Source of the DNA: Linnemannia elongata
Lineage: Eukaryota; Mortierellomycota; Mortierellomycetes; Mortierellales; Mortierellaceae
DNA: 64,000 nucleotides
Direction of reading: 5' to 3'
Assembly: GCA_036320915.1 (NCBI GenBank)
Contig: JAXBDG010000001.1
Coordinates: 992,001 to 1,056,000 of the forward strand
In this document: positions 21,291-33,215 of the stretch, piece by piece
Position numbering within the stretch: the first letter of the stretch is position 1
Layout of the letters: the number at the start of each line of letters is the position of its first letter
Translations under genes and position numbers: made by a program
Notes under the pieces: generated by a model
Told to the model about the DNA's origin: nothing
The model's database searches: none
What the model saw: only the letters and a program-made list of their open reading frames with translations

Positions 21291-23348
21291 ATGACTGACA
21301 AACAAGAATACGCAGAGCGCTTGGACAACCCCTCCTCCAAAATTACCGGTTCAGACCACTCCGGCTCAGCAACCGACATCGGAGGACCCGTTAGCGGTGT
21401 AGAGTTGTCATCGTCAAAGTTGGAAAGGACAACGAGTATGGACCACCAGAACAGGGCTCAGGCTTCTCTGGATGTTGAGATGGCCAAGGCCCGCATCTCC
21501 AAGTCCGAACCTCCATCCAGACGATGGATCGTTCTTGCTACTGCCACCCTTGGAGCTCTCTTTGTGTCCCTCCAGGGTTCTGCCCTTATCGTCGCGCTGC
21601 CGGATCTCATGAGGGATCTTGATGTAAGTCCTTGAGAGTATGTTCACTCGTTCTTTTTTTTCACCCACTTCCTCCCCTCTACAATCTCTTCCTTTGGTGC
21701 TTCCTTTCATTTCCACATTCTTCTTCAGATATTTGTCATCTCGCTCTCGATAAACTTGGCCGACTCAATGGATTTTTTTGTTTACTTTATGGGCATTGTG
21801 TTTATTAGATCGATTTTGCCACTATTATTTGGGTGTTGTTGACATACACATTGGCCATCACAGCTACAGTTCCTTTGCTTGGCTACATCGGCGATGCAGG
21901 GCTCAAGGGCATCCGGTAAGTCCTCTCTCACTTGTTCTTGTCTCTTCCAGCACACGCGTTCAACACCCCTTCATACCTCAAACTCATCCCAAACTCCGAA
22001 CTTGATCTGCTTTAGATGCCGCATGTTCAATATCGGCTTCTTTGTTTTTACCCTGGGTTCCCTTCTCTGCGGCCTTGCTCAAAGAAAATACAACGGTTAC
22101 GATCTCCTCGGCTACCGTGTGGTCCAAGGTCTCGGAGGCGCCCTCCTCTTCTCCAACTGCTTCGCCATCGTCGCTGATAAGTTCTACCCCTACAACCAAG
22201 TTGGACTTGCCAGTGGTATCATCAATATTGCTTTTGCGGCCGGAACGATTCTGGGACCCGTCATTGGAGGAGCGACGGTCAAAGCTAGCTGGAAATGGGT
22301 CTTCTTCTTCAACCTACCGTTTGGAGCGCTCGGTACGCTTGCTGGATTCTTGTTCTGCCATGACACCATCTATTCTCATGTCGAGTATGCGACAGTCAGG
22401 AAGCTGGCCCCCACATTCGACTACACTGGATTCATAAGTCTGACGATCACATTGGTCCTTTTGTTTGTGGTCGTCGTCAGTGCCTTGTTCCCCAACGGCA
22501 AGGTCTCGGAGAATTCTTCGCTGATTGGTATGGGTGTCGCGATGGGTGTCCTCTTTATTGTGTTCATCATCCAACAGACATTCGTCCGCGGCGGCAAGCG
22601 TTATAACCCCGCCAAGGCTCCCTTCATGGACTTTAATCTTTTCAAGAACTGGGTCTTCAACAACACGGTCGTCCTCGGTGGTCTTGCTGGTGGTGTCGCC
22701 CGTACCAACTTGACCTTTTCTTTCATCTTCTTCTTCCAAGGACCCTACGGCAAGGACCCCCTTATGGCTGGTATCTTGCTGATCCCCTTTGGATTGGGCA
22801 TCATGATCGCCGGTATGCCTGCCGGTCGTTTGGCGGACGTAATTGGATTCCGTTACCTCTGCACTGCGGGACTTGCCCTAGCTTCTCTCGCAACCCTGAT
22901 TATGCCTTTAGTCATCAAGCCCGAAACCAACACCTGGGCGATCTCTGCACTCCTTCTTGTCAACGGACTCGGCTGGGGTCTCTACCAGTCGCCCTCAGCC
23001 TCGATCTCGATGCTCTGTATCCTTCCCCAGCAGCGATCTGCTTCGTCGTCCCTTCGTATCATGTTCACCATGTTGTCCCAGATGATCGCCATTGTCATCT
23101 GTTTCAAGGTCATCATCTCGGGTATGCCACCAGAGGCCGTCCAAGAGCTCTTTATCTATGGTGGAGGTATTGATGCAATGTACCTGTCCTCGTTCATGCA
23201 TGGCTGGAAGATTGTCTGCTGGATCACATTTGCAATCACACTTGTTTGCTGTGTTTGCTCCTGGGGTCTGCCCGTCCAACCTGTCATGGCCAAACCTGAG
23301 CCAGAATCGGATGGAACCAGCGTTGCTGATATCGAGGAGGCAAAGTAA
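21291..23348 (+). CDS. DHA2-type major facilitator superfamily exporter (14 TM)
   Basis: Drug/proton antiporter-type membrane transporter. Exons 21291-21623, 21809-21915, 22016-23348 give 590 aa. The cytosolic N-terminus of about 75 residues is Ser-rich; TM1 starts at RRWIVLATATLGALFVSLQG and continues SALIVALPDLMRDLD, joined by splicing to IDFATIIWVLLTYTLAITAT, the DHA2 pattern of TM1-TM2. Then GYRVVQGLGGALLFSN, GPVIGGATVKASWKWVFFFN (antiporter motif C region) and many further hydrophobic segments, ending in an acidic tail. Both introns are GT..AG. Substrate cannot be told from sequence. It converges on the small secreted protein gene at 23518-23853; AATAAA-like motifs follow the stop. Confidence 0.92.
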
Positions 23349-23517
23349 ACAATAATAAACACCGACTTTTCATGTCAAAAAATAAAATAAAATTCATGTC
23401 GTTCATTTGCGTGCTGGCACTGACAGTTCAAGGACCTTCTGACACTCTCTTGTGAAATTGTTTATTACATAAATGCTATACCAAACAATACCTCCCCCCA
23501 TCAAGGAGAGTTTCCTC

Positions 23518-23853
23518 TCAAGCAGTTTGGGCTGGTGCAGGAATAGGTGCAGGTTCAGCAGCAATGGTTTGCGGGACAGGAGCAGAGTCAGAAGGAGGAG
23601 CAGCAGCAGCCTCCTTCGCAAGGGCTGCTTCGTGACTGTTCACAAACTCATATGGGTCGAATCCGCGACGATGGTGGAAGAGCTGTCGGCGGTTAAGGCC
23701 CATAGGCGGAGTAGTTTTGCTGGCGGTCGTGCTCGAACCGGGGCCGAAGTTATCGTCGGAAGATGGAACGGCAGTGACAATAGTGGTGATGGTTGTGGAT
23801 GTGAGTGTTAGGATGGCAACTGCCATGCTTAAGGTGGAGATTGTCAGCTTCAT
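23518..23853 (-). CDS. Small secreted protein, Ala/Pro-rich (111 aa)
   Basis: Unrecognised. Single exon. The first 28 residues form a typical signal peptide (MKLTISTLSMAVAILTLTST then TTITTIVTA). The mature part is short and polar with NRRQLFHHRRGF, whose RR pairs could be Kex2 cleavage sites, then an Ala-rich helix-like segment (EAALAKEAAAA) and a Pro/Ala-rich tail (PAPIPAPAQTA). No cysteine in the mature protein, so not a disulfide-stabilised effector type. It may be a cell-wall or precursor-peptide protein; that is a guess. Confidence 0.65.
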   Translation of the reverse strand: MKLTISTLSMAVAILTLTSTTITTIVTAVPSSDDNFGPGSSTTASKTTPPMGLNRRQLFHHRRGFDPYEFVNSHEAALAKEAAAAPPSDSAPVPQTIAAEPAPIPAPAQTA

Positions 23854-25175
23854 GTTGAGGAGAAAAAAATATAGAATGTTCTTTTGGTTCTCGTGTTTGT
23901 GCTTTGGATGGTGTTGTTGTTGGTGTTTTGGTGGGTGCGAAAGTCTGTTGAAATAGAGAAAAGTGCAAAAGAAAAACTTAAGAGATGGAAGGAGAGGAAG
24001 AAAGAAAGAATGTTACAAGGTGCGAGAGTAACATTACAAAGGATGGTCGAATCGCTGAAGACGTGCGGGGCTGTGTAATATCAAGGAGGTGTTTTTCGAT
24101 ATTATCTCTCCCTTTCAATCTGGCGCACTAGCCTATGAGATTAGCGTGCTTCAAACATATTGACGGCAACTAAAAGAAAGGGCTCTTGGTTGCAATAGGC
24201 CAAGGAACAAAAGGACTCTGTCTCCTTGCATAGAAGATGTGGTCCATACTAAATACTATTTACTTTGTCAGGCCTCCTTTTTTCGTATATGCTCGCTACA
24301 TCTTTGCATTTTGCCTTTTAGGCCATAGCTTATACAGAGTACAGCAAGAGAGGAGGACCGGTTCGTAGGAAATACAATTCTTGGGCGCAACTTGACGTGC
24401 TGCTGCACATACCACAACGCAAGAAGAGTCAAATTCCAAGTGCTTGACGCGACGGGTTCAAAAGATAAGCTACCGCGAAATTATTTTGAAACTCCACGCG
24501 TCGCGCTGATGGAGTGACCTGATCAAACCAGCGCGATCAATCAGGTCGCCTTGACATACCTGCGCCCCCTTACCGCATCTCCCAGGCCAGTCGTTGTAAA
24601 AATAGGTATTCGGACATGCCCCAACGTCATAAATACCTTGCCCCGTCCCTCATATCCGGCCTCATGAATGTATATTTTTTTTTGTTTTCTTCGGATCGAT
24701 CGTGTTACGAACCAGCAAGGGCTCAATCTCCTGCCGTTCAATCATTTCAGGAGGTGTTGCAAGATCCTCCTTCGGACCTTTTTGATTTAATGACCTTTTA
24801 CTACTTGTATTGGTTCAGCCTTATTTATTATTTGGTGTATATGCCTTCATAGTCATGGGTGATTGGGATGAGAGCGTAGAAGAAGTGGTATTCGTCTTGG
24901 CATAGAATGAAGTAGAAGTAGATTTTGAAGCTCATTGAACTTCTTCGAAGAATAATCAAGAACCGATAGACAGGACCAAGAACAAAAAAAAAAAAAAAGA
25001 CATAAAAGGAAGTGGGTCTCCGTTGATTGATTCCCCTCATCCGCTTTTTAACGAATCCCTTCACATACGCACAGCAAATATCTTCGGTCAAAGCAACCAC
25101 GAAACGAATATCTCTTAACGACGTCTTTTTCATCTCCTATCACTCTCTTCACACATCCTTTTTACGAATAACATC
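23854..25175. other. Divergent intergenic region between two secreted-protein genes
   Basis: No gene seen in 1.3 kb. AT-rich with a few T runs; probably the promoters of both flanking genes. Confidence 0.5.
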
Positions 25176-26027
25176 ATGAGATTCATCAGTGCTCTCGCAG
25201 CAGCTCTTTCAATCTTTGCTGCAACATCCCTGTCAGCTCCAGCGTCCATCTACAACAACAATGATATCGTCGACTCCCTTGCTAGTACCGGCCGTCTTCC
25301 TCTCGGTAACACCCTTGGAGGAGTAGGAGGTGTCAGCAGCGGCCTTACTACCCGCTCGACTCCGCTGGACACTGGAAGTCCAATGATCCCAATGATCAAA
25401 CGCAACAACAACCTCCATGTCAATGCGATCTTGGACGCGATCCTCGAATCAAATACAAAAGTAATCGTCAAGGCGCTCGCAAAGCTCAAGCTCGATCTTT
25501 GTTCCGACATCCATGCAAAAATCAAAGTCCTCACCACCGGTCTCCTCACCACCAACCTTGACATCCTCATCCCCAAGATCTCGGCAAAAGTTAACGCCGA
25601 AACCAACATCGCCATCAACACCAAAATCGAACTCGATACCCAGTCCTTGGTCAAGGACAAGATCCGACAGCATGGATTATATGCGATTCACAAGCATTGT
25701 CCGCATGCGGATGACCGGTGTCTGCGCAAGCATGCCCGTGCGATTGTCGAATGTGTCGAACGAGCGGTTCAGGAGGACGTGTTGCACCTGTTTATGGCGC
25801 TCAAGGCTAACCTAATGGCGCATGTCCACGCAAAGATTGCGGTCGTAGTGAGAGATTTGGGTGTGAACTTGTTGGTAGAGCAGATTCATGTTCAGGCATC
25901 TGTCGATGCAGTCGCAGAGTTGGATGCGCATTTCGATATGTGTTCTCATGTCATTGTCAAGGGCTTGCATGCTGAGGTCAAGTCTCACGCCGTCTCCTCC
26001 ATCAAGTCCATCTGTCATTCCCGTTAA
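25176..26027 (+). CDS. Secreted helical protein with Kex2 site (283 aa), function unknown
   Basis: Single exon. Residues 1-20 are a signal peptide (MRFISALAAALSIFAATSLS, then APAS). A Gly/Ser-rich propeptide-like segment follows, ending in Lys75-Arg76, a likely Kex2 site. The mature part of about 207 residues is almost entirely amphipathic helix with regular Val/Ile/Ala spacing (HVNAILDAILESNTKVIVK; HAKIAVVVRDLGVNLLVEQI) and six cysteines, two of them in HKHCPHADDRC. No known enzyme motif. Candidates are a lipid-binding or surface protein or an effector; I cannot choose between them. Confidence 0.85.
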   Translation: MRFISALAAALSIFAATSLSAPASIYNNNDIVDSLASTGRLPLGNTLGGVGGVSSGLTTRSTPLDTGSPMIPMIKRNNNLHVNAILDAILESNTKVIVKALAKLKLDLCSDIHAKIKVLTTGLLTTNLDILIPKISAKVNAETNIAINTKIELDTQSLVKDKIRQHGLYAIHKHCPHADDRCLRKHARAIVECVERAVQEDVLHLFMALKANLMAHVHAKIAVVVRDLGVNLLVEQIHVQASVDAVAELDAHFDMCSHVIVKGLHAEVKSHAVSSIKSICHSR

Positions 26028-26587
26028 TTTTTAGCGACCATTTTGATACAGATTGGAGGTGCGGGCGAGGCCAAGTCCGTGCACCTTTTTCTTTCTTTTT
26101 CGTTCCAGGTTTATCCCGCTTCCACCCCACAGATTCATTTTTTTTTTACCTGCTCTGTCCTGCCATGTACTCCAGCGTGTACTTCGCATTTTAATGTTCT
26201 TTGTCATGACCAACCAACTTTACGCCTATCTTCTCTTTCCTCTATTTTGGCTTCTTTCTTATCGCACCCCAGCATTCAATAAACGAAACGATATAAGCTT
26301 TTTCTCAGTTGTCTTTATTTACAACTGATAGGGATCAATGGATGGGGTATGGGAGACGGGTGGGTGGACTATGGTACATGTACAGGGCGTGAAAAGGAAG
26401 GAAGGAGCGACGCAAAAAAAAAAAAAAGCAAAATATAAACAAAAATATAGTCGGCGCAAAGGCAAATAAGAGAAAAAGAAAACAGTAAGGACGACACAAG
26501 TTCGTGTCACAGTATAATGAAGGAAAGATGTGACCAAAGTGCATTGGGTTTGCACAGTGTCTATCCTTACTGCAGCATGATTCTGCC
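26028..26587. other. Convergent 3' flanks
   Basis: No gene seen. Contains T-rich and A-rich tracts, including AATAAA near 26278, a probable polyadenylation signal of the secreted-protein gene. Confidence 0.5.
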
Positions 26588-29500
26588 TCACCATCCCTTC
26601 TTGATGTCAAAGGCAGGACGGGCTGACTGACGACGCTTTTCCAACCACTTTTCGTCAGACTCTTGTAACTGACTCTGGAGTTCCTTTGTGACCCAACTAT
26701 TTTAATTGAATGAACGCGTATTAATAATTAATTACGGGAAGACTTCGTGCGTTAGTGAAATGGACAGGACCCTTCCCTTTTGACCTAACAAAATACAATG
26801 GCAACAAACAAAAGTCCTGATGAAGAATAAGAGAGCAAAGCGGCTAACTTACACAATGATATGGTTGTCGTCGCTGCAGGAGGCCATTATTCCAGGGTGG
26901 ACAAGGTTACTGGCCATGCATCCAGCATGTTTGGAGTGCTCATCCAGTACACTGATCAAGTCGCCCGTCTCGACATCCCACAGATACAGCTTGCCATCCT
27001 CTGAGCCTGAGCACAGAATCTCTTCGTTGGGGCCAATAAACGTGGGTATGATCATAAAGTCATCATTCTTCAATGTCTCGGCTTCGAACGCACGGATGTA
27101 GGTCATCGACTTGAGATCGTATAATGCTAAATGTGATGGGCGATGGATTTGCTTGTCGTTCTATAGGAAGATATACGCAAAAATAAAAGAAAGTGAAGCG
27201 TACAAGGTTAAATACTTTGACTCGAACAATTGATCTTACCAAATGTGCAACACAATGCAATGTAAGAGTATACTCACTCGCACTGTAACGACTGCATAAC
27301 GGCCTTGATGCGACACATTCACGATTGTCGTTCGTTGGGGTTGGGCACCAAGACTCCTAAAGGGTCAAAGTAATTAATTAATTAGACAGCTGTCGGAGCA
27401 ACCTGCAGCAGTCTTTTGGATTTCTGACGGCCGTTGTCGTTCCTTCATGATTACCTTATCGTGTGGGTCTCTCCAAACGAGTGAATATCGAGGGTCAGAC
27501 TTGAGGTTAGGACAGCAAAGTCGTTTGTTCCTGGGATGTTCCTGAGAAACTTGCCCGCCTGATCCTTTTCGACCGTGTACTCTTGGATGATATCGCCTTT
27601 GAGGTTCTACAAAAGTGTGGAGCAATTTCAATTGAACTATATTAGCATAGGCTTTTTAACGGAGCAGCCTCTCTTCGATGAACACGTCCATCAAGGACAT
27701 TCTCCTGCATAAGTCAAATTGAAAACAACTTACATAAATACTGATTCTGCCTCTGTCGTCGGTGTAAAGAAAGCGCTGACTGTCAGGGAACCAGGCAACA
27801 TCTGAGACTATGGTGGAACAGGTGCTGTCTTGGGAGGCTCTGGTGAAGAGGAACTCTCCTGACTCGACCTCAATGACCTGCAACTCATAGATGAAATCTT
27901 TATGCCAGCCATCATATCCGAGGTTGAGCAGCAAATACTTGCTGTCGGGGGACCAGGTAACATGAGTGATTGACCGTTTAATGTTGATGGTTCTGAAGAT
28001 GCTTGGCTCTGGAGTCTGTTCTCGTGGGAAAGTGGCAACGAGCGATAAAAAAAAATGAAAACAAGATTATAGTAGGTTTAGTGGGAAGAAAGAAAGGAGG
28101 GTAGGCAAAAGGAGCAAAGTTGGTTTTGAGGTTAGCATGAGGAAAGAGGAAAAACTGGTGAACTTTCTTGTTCGATCGCGCTTTTAGGTTGTTACTGGGT
28201 TGGAGACCCACAACGAACGAATCAGCGCTTTCTTTTCAATTGCAAACAGGAAAGAGAACGCCCAGGCGTGTGCTGTCTGGTCCAATTTTATGTTTATATA
28301 CAGGACAAAAAACAACACACAAACAATGCAAACAATGTAAACAATGCAAACACAAAGACGCAATTAGACATTTGTGTCCCGTTCCCGTCACCATTTTGCG
28401 CCTTTTTTTTTTTCTTCACTGATTGAAGTAGGGTACTCTTGAACTTGGACACCTTCCATGGCATATTGATGCATGAATGAAAACCCAACAGATTCTATTC
28501 GGTCTGGCAATGCAATGAAGAGCAATCATCGTTCTCTTACCACTCAACTCACTCCAAATTCACACCCATTCAGATTTCATCAGCAAATAGATAAAGAGAG
28601 AATGAAAATTGTGAAGGGTACAGAGCATGGAGCCCATTCCTCGGGAATAAAAATACAAAAAGAAAAGAACAAAAATGAGCATCTGCTCCAGCAGAGCGAG
28701 ACACAGACTGGTTGCCTGATATGGGCTGCTTTCGTGTCCAGCAACCTTTGGGCGTCCAGAGCGTCCATGAAGGACCTTTAAGACCAGACCGTCGTTGTTA
28801 TTTACCTCTCGGCGATATCGGACAATTATGTCGCAGAGACCAGATAATAATAACCAATTGAGAGAAGGAGCCAGGTCGGTATGGTCTGACCTGAATTGAA
28901 CATCTTAAGAGAGTTATTCAGGTTCCTTTGCTTCAGCAACACACTTGGCAACCATCGACCACTCGATGGTCTCCTTTGTCTTCTTTTCTCAGTGATCGAA
29001 AGGAAGCCAAGTCAATTTCCCCACCCTTTCTTTTAAGAGCTCCATCTCTTCATCTCTTCATTTTTTCATTGTTCAAAATCTGGTGGCGGTCACTCAGGGC
29101 AAGGCTATTAATCTCTTCCTTGTTCACCATCGCTTATCTAACCTGTGCTTGTCCTGAGCTGTGATACATTTTTCTCTCTTTCTCTGCCCAGTCGACGCTC
29201 ACTATTCCTCCCCACACCATCAGCAGCAAGGACAAGTGGACACATCGTCTCATCCCATCCATCGATACCCAATAAAAAGATTCGCTCTCCTGTTTTCCCT
29301 TTCTCTCACCCCTCACACCATCTTGCATTGTCCGGAATTGCCCCACATGTGCCATTTTTTTCCACAAACAAGAATACGAGCAACACACAATCCAGAGGGA
29401 AAAGGGTGAGAGAAAAATAAAGGAAAAAAAAAAAAAAAAAAGTACACAAGCAAACCCAAAATCCAATATGGGACAGCAATTGCGGTTGGTTTTGAACCAG

Positions 29501-30259
29501 CAAACCAAACACACAGAGAAAAATGAAAGGGGCAGGGAAGAGGGGATGGGTTAATGGTATTACCATGAGGTCCTGCCAGATGATAAGGACCTGATCCAGA
29601 CCAACTGAGACGAGGTATTGCCCCGAGGGCGAAAAGTGGACGAACCAGCACTCATCCAGATGGAACGTTAACCGATGGCGAACCTCGCTTGGGACAAGGT
29701 CGCGAAGGGCATCCCGGCGCTTGCCCTCAAGGCACTGGTAGGCGCTATTCCGTTCGCGTATCTGGCTGCTGTGGGTCTCTTCCATTATGCTCGAGATGCT
29801 GTTGCTTCGCGCGCTGGAGCAGTACGAGCACGAGGGGAGCATGGGACCTGCCAATGCCATGTCTTGTTCGTGTCCTCCATTCTGGGTACCATCGAGTTCG
29901 TGATGGTGAAGGTGGTGGTGGTGGCCGAGTGGACAAGGCTGTGGGGACGTTTTTGAGGACCAGGATGAGTCGGAGGGATCGACGGGGCTGTAGAATGTGG
30001 CGATGCTGGAAGGGCGAGTGTAATGGTTTCTATCAGGGAGCGGGGTTGGGGATGTTGAGGACGAGGAGGAGGAAGTGGGTGTGGTGAGGGAGGTGGAGGC
30101 AAAGAAGTTGGCGAGGTCCTTTTCGACGTCCTGGTCGTCTTCTTTGATGGAGGGGTATGCAGCGGAGAGAGCGTTTGTGTTGATCTTTGGGTATCTTGCC
30201 GAGGGAGACCGTTGAGGGGATGACAGGGATTGTTTGCGGGGAGGTGGGGAGAGTGACAT
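26588..30259 (-). CDS. WD40-repeat protein, WDR26/GID7-like
   Basis: Six exons: 30259-29564, 28015-27734, 27606-27455, 27356-27278, 27160-26853, 26696-26588; 541 aa. WDR26/GID7 is a scaffold subunit of the GID/CTLH ubiquitin ligase. The blades follow the WDR26 order: FHLDECWFVHFSPSGQYLVS..VLIIW, ITHVTWSPDSKYLLL, VSDVAWFPDSQRFLYTDDRG, IVNVSHQGRYAVVTV, FIGPNEEILCSGSEDGKLYLW and HPGIMASCSDDNHIIVW. The N-terminal 190 residues are Ser/Thr/Pro-rich and disordered, and I see no LisH-CTLH module, which true GID7 has. The start chosen is the second ATG (MSLSPPPRK); one 17 codons upstream is also possible. Intron 1 is 1,548 nt, far longer than the others, and has no recognisable exon. Assignment to WDR26-like is firm, role in GID is inference. 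Confidence 0.82.
29424..29441. repeat. A18 homopolymer inside intron 1 of the WD40 gene
   Basis: Uninterrupted A run near the 5' splice site side of the long first intron. Confidence 0.9.
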
Positions 30260-33215
30260 TGTTGTTGGTTGTAGAAGTATATTTGTGAAAGTGTGTGTGA
30301 GGGTCAGCAAGGGTAGTGGAGGGGATGAAGGTGAGTAGAGTATAGGCGAATATAGAAGGAAGTAGGGAGGAGGAAGGAGAAGGGAGGGGTATATGGGTTT
30401 GTGTCAGACGAGTGACAAGGAAGGGTGGAGGAGGGTGGAGGTAAAAAGAGAAGAAAGGAGGAGAGAAGAAGAAAGAAGAAAGGAAGAAGATAAGATAGAA
30501 AAAAAAAGAAAGAAAGAAAGAATGGTCGGATGGGTCACTTGGTCACTGGGGCAGACAGAGTTGAGTTGAGTGGAGAGTGGAGTTGAGTGTGAAAAATGAC
30601 AAAGAAAAGAAGCAAAAAAACACAAAAAAGAAAAAAAAAGGGACGAGGAACAACCGTGCGAACTAGCAATTGAAATGGCTGAGTGAATATAAATACTGTA
30701 TGAACGGAAAAAACAAAGTTGGAAAGACATGATCTTTGATTCAATAGAAGAGTAGAATCCCATTCATCCCTCTCGGTCTATCCCTCCTCTTGTGTCCCTG
30801 ATGTCCCCCTGTTGTCCTCTGTTCATTGTTCCTGTTGTCCCCCCATCCTCTCACCGATAAGCATTTGATAGTGCTGTGATAATAACACGCAGACAAATTG
30901 ACTGCATCCTCCTTCTCATCGCCAGTCTCACCGACCACCGGCCATCGACAACAAAGTTGAACAAACACAAAAACTCTTGCCTCCGATCGTCTATCTGGCA
31001 TTGTTTGTTGTTTTTTGAGTTCATCGATTGCTTTTATTATTTTGCATAATCATTTTGTGTTCCCTTTCCTTCCTTGCCGTACCTCTCTGCCTTTTTTCTC
31101 ATGAAGAGCACCATTTTCACTGACAATCACATTCATTGCACCAACAACAACAAAAGGAACAGCCAAAACACAAATAAAATCAAACCACTGCACCGCATCG
31201 CATCCGGCTAGTACGTAGCGCGCGCGTGCGAGGCGACAGGAATGTGTCGACTGTTTTTCTTTGATATTGGACAAGGCAAAACGAAAACCCAAAAATATAC
31301 GGGAAAGAAAGAGAAGAAAAAAATCCCCACATATTCAGGAAGTCGTGCAATCAACAGCCGTTACAGCGTAGCATCGCATTGTCTCATTCCTGTTTTGCTG
31401 ATGCTACAGATGACGTTTGCGACTCTTTGTATGTTCAAGATGAAGAAACGAGTGATAACGTCCAGTTGGGAGGGACCATTTTACTTTTGTGCTATCCGGT
31501 CGTCCTTCCATCTGCTTTGACGACGGTAATGGTGAGGGTCGGAGGGCACTTCCGCGGAAGAGCATGATGGGATGAATGTGTGTCCCTTCCTCCTTTTTCT
31601 CTTCAAGCTTCCTTATTCGCTCTCAGTCATTGTACCCTTTTCCTCTCGGCAATAGTATTTTTCGGGTCCGACGAACACAGTTGAAGGCAGCGTACTACAG
31701 TAAGGACCGAGCCAAAAAGCCAAAACTAAACCCGAACGACCGACCGACCATCGGTCTCTACATCGATGCCTCTAAACCGTGTACTCAATCAAAACCACCA
31801 TCCGTCCACATTGATGCGCGCGCGTTCTACCTTGCCTTTTTTTTATTTTTTTTTATTGTCTTGTATCCCCTCTTTTCACTCTTGGCTTTCTTCCCTATCT
31901 CTCGCATAAATCCTGTGTTTTCAAATGACTGGAAAAGTTATGCCTTTCTCTCCCTCATCGCATCCTGGGCGCGAAAATCTATGCATAAACTACACATAGA
32001 CCGAATAGCAAAAACTGTCTGCTTGCTTCCTCTTCTCTATCGCAAAGACTTTGTATCAGTCAACTCCTTAGAACTTCGCTCCTTTATTCATCTTTGCTTT
32101 GCATTTTGTGTGTGCAATCGATCTTTTGTTGAATGCTGATATGGGTATAGTTTTGGACTTGTCCAATTTTGGGTTTAAGAAAAAAAAAAAAAAAAAGGTG
32201 CTGTAAGAACATCGTTCGTTCCCTTCGACCTTCACACCCCTGAACATACGGCTTGTACTCCTAATTTACACCAAACCAGCTTGCCAGTCTAGTTGTCAGC
32301 GAGCCAGCCAGTCAGTCAATCTTGGTCTTGTCCCCTTTGCTCACGCGGACGAGTAAAAAGAGCGAGAAGGAAGGAGGAACATGAGATAAAGAGCAGGTGG
32401 AGAGGGAAAGAAGGAAGGAAGGGAAGGAGGGGTGTCTGCGTACTTTTCCCACCGAAAAAGATAAACTGTGTAACCAACACATCCTAAATAAAAAATAAAC
32501 AAAAAACTGGGTGCAACAAGAAAAAGAGGAGGGGAATGAGAAAAACAAACAAAACATACAGAGCATATTGTCTTTGTTCATATGCCCTTCCTCGCTTTGT
32601 ACTATGCTCTTCAAAACAATCGCACCACTCAAAACAAAAAGAAAAGGAAAAAAAAGACGCGCGCACGCCCTTGCACGTATGTTTCCTTTTGTTTGAAACT
32701 TGTTAACTATGCCGCACCTTGATAAACTAGCGTGGGCGTTCTTCAAACATGCTGCCCATTGGTGCATTTGGGACAATAAGAACTTTCTTCTCATTTTCCC
32801 TTGTGCTTCCCTTTCTCCTTTCGAACTTCGTGAACTATTATGGCTTTGAACAACGCGAACACAACGTCTTATGCCTTCTTTCAAGACAGTGTGCGTTGTG
32901 AGCACCCGTTGATGGACCGAGACCCGCTTGGTTTTTTTTTTTTTTTTTTTTTTTTTTGCTTGTGTTCGCATGCATCCATGGGTTGGGCTGTTGCGTTTTC
33001 TCTCTCTTTCTTTCTCCGTCTGTCCTGGGCATGGACGAACCAAAACGCAACAACAGCAAAACTATCACGCCCTGCATGAGGTGATGGACTGGACCAGTCC
33101 GCATCCGCTCCGCATTTGTGATTTCGTTGTTGATAATGTTTGCTGTTATTCCTTATGCTTTTACCGCCATTCTTGAGTACACATGGACTACGGAACTACA
33201 TATACAGTACAGTGC
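30260..33215. other. 3 kb intergenic region
   Basis: No gene recognised between the WD40 gene start and the sugar transporter stop. Purine-rich on the plus strand at 30300-30640 (the WD40 promoter). A T26 run lies at 32932-32957. Two open frames of 187 and 243 codons exist but are low-complexity. Confidence 0.5.
32932..32957. repeat. T26 homopolymer
   Basis: Uninterrupted T run in intergenic DNA downstream of the sugar transporter. Confidence 0.9.

Noticed and set aside
31576..32139. Plus-strand open frame of 187 codons
   Set aside because: Low-complexity Ser/Phe/Leu, no domain, no codon bias like the real genes.
32312..33043. Minus-strand open frame of 243 codons
   Set aside because: Poly-Lys, Ser/Phe-rich, no family resemblance, contains the T26 run; reads like open noise in CT-rich DNA.
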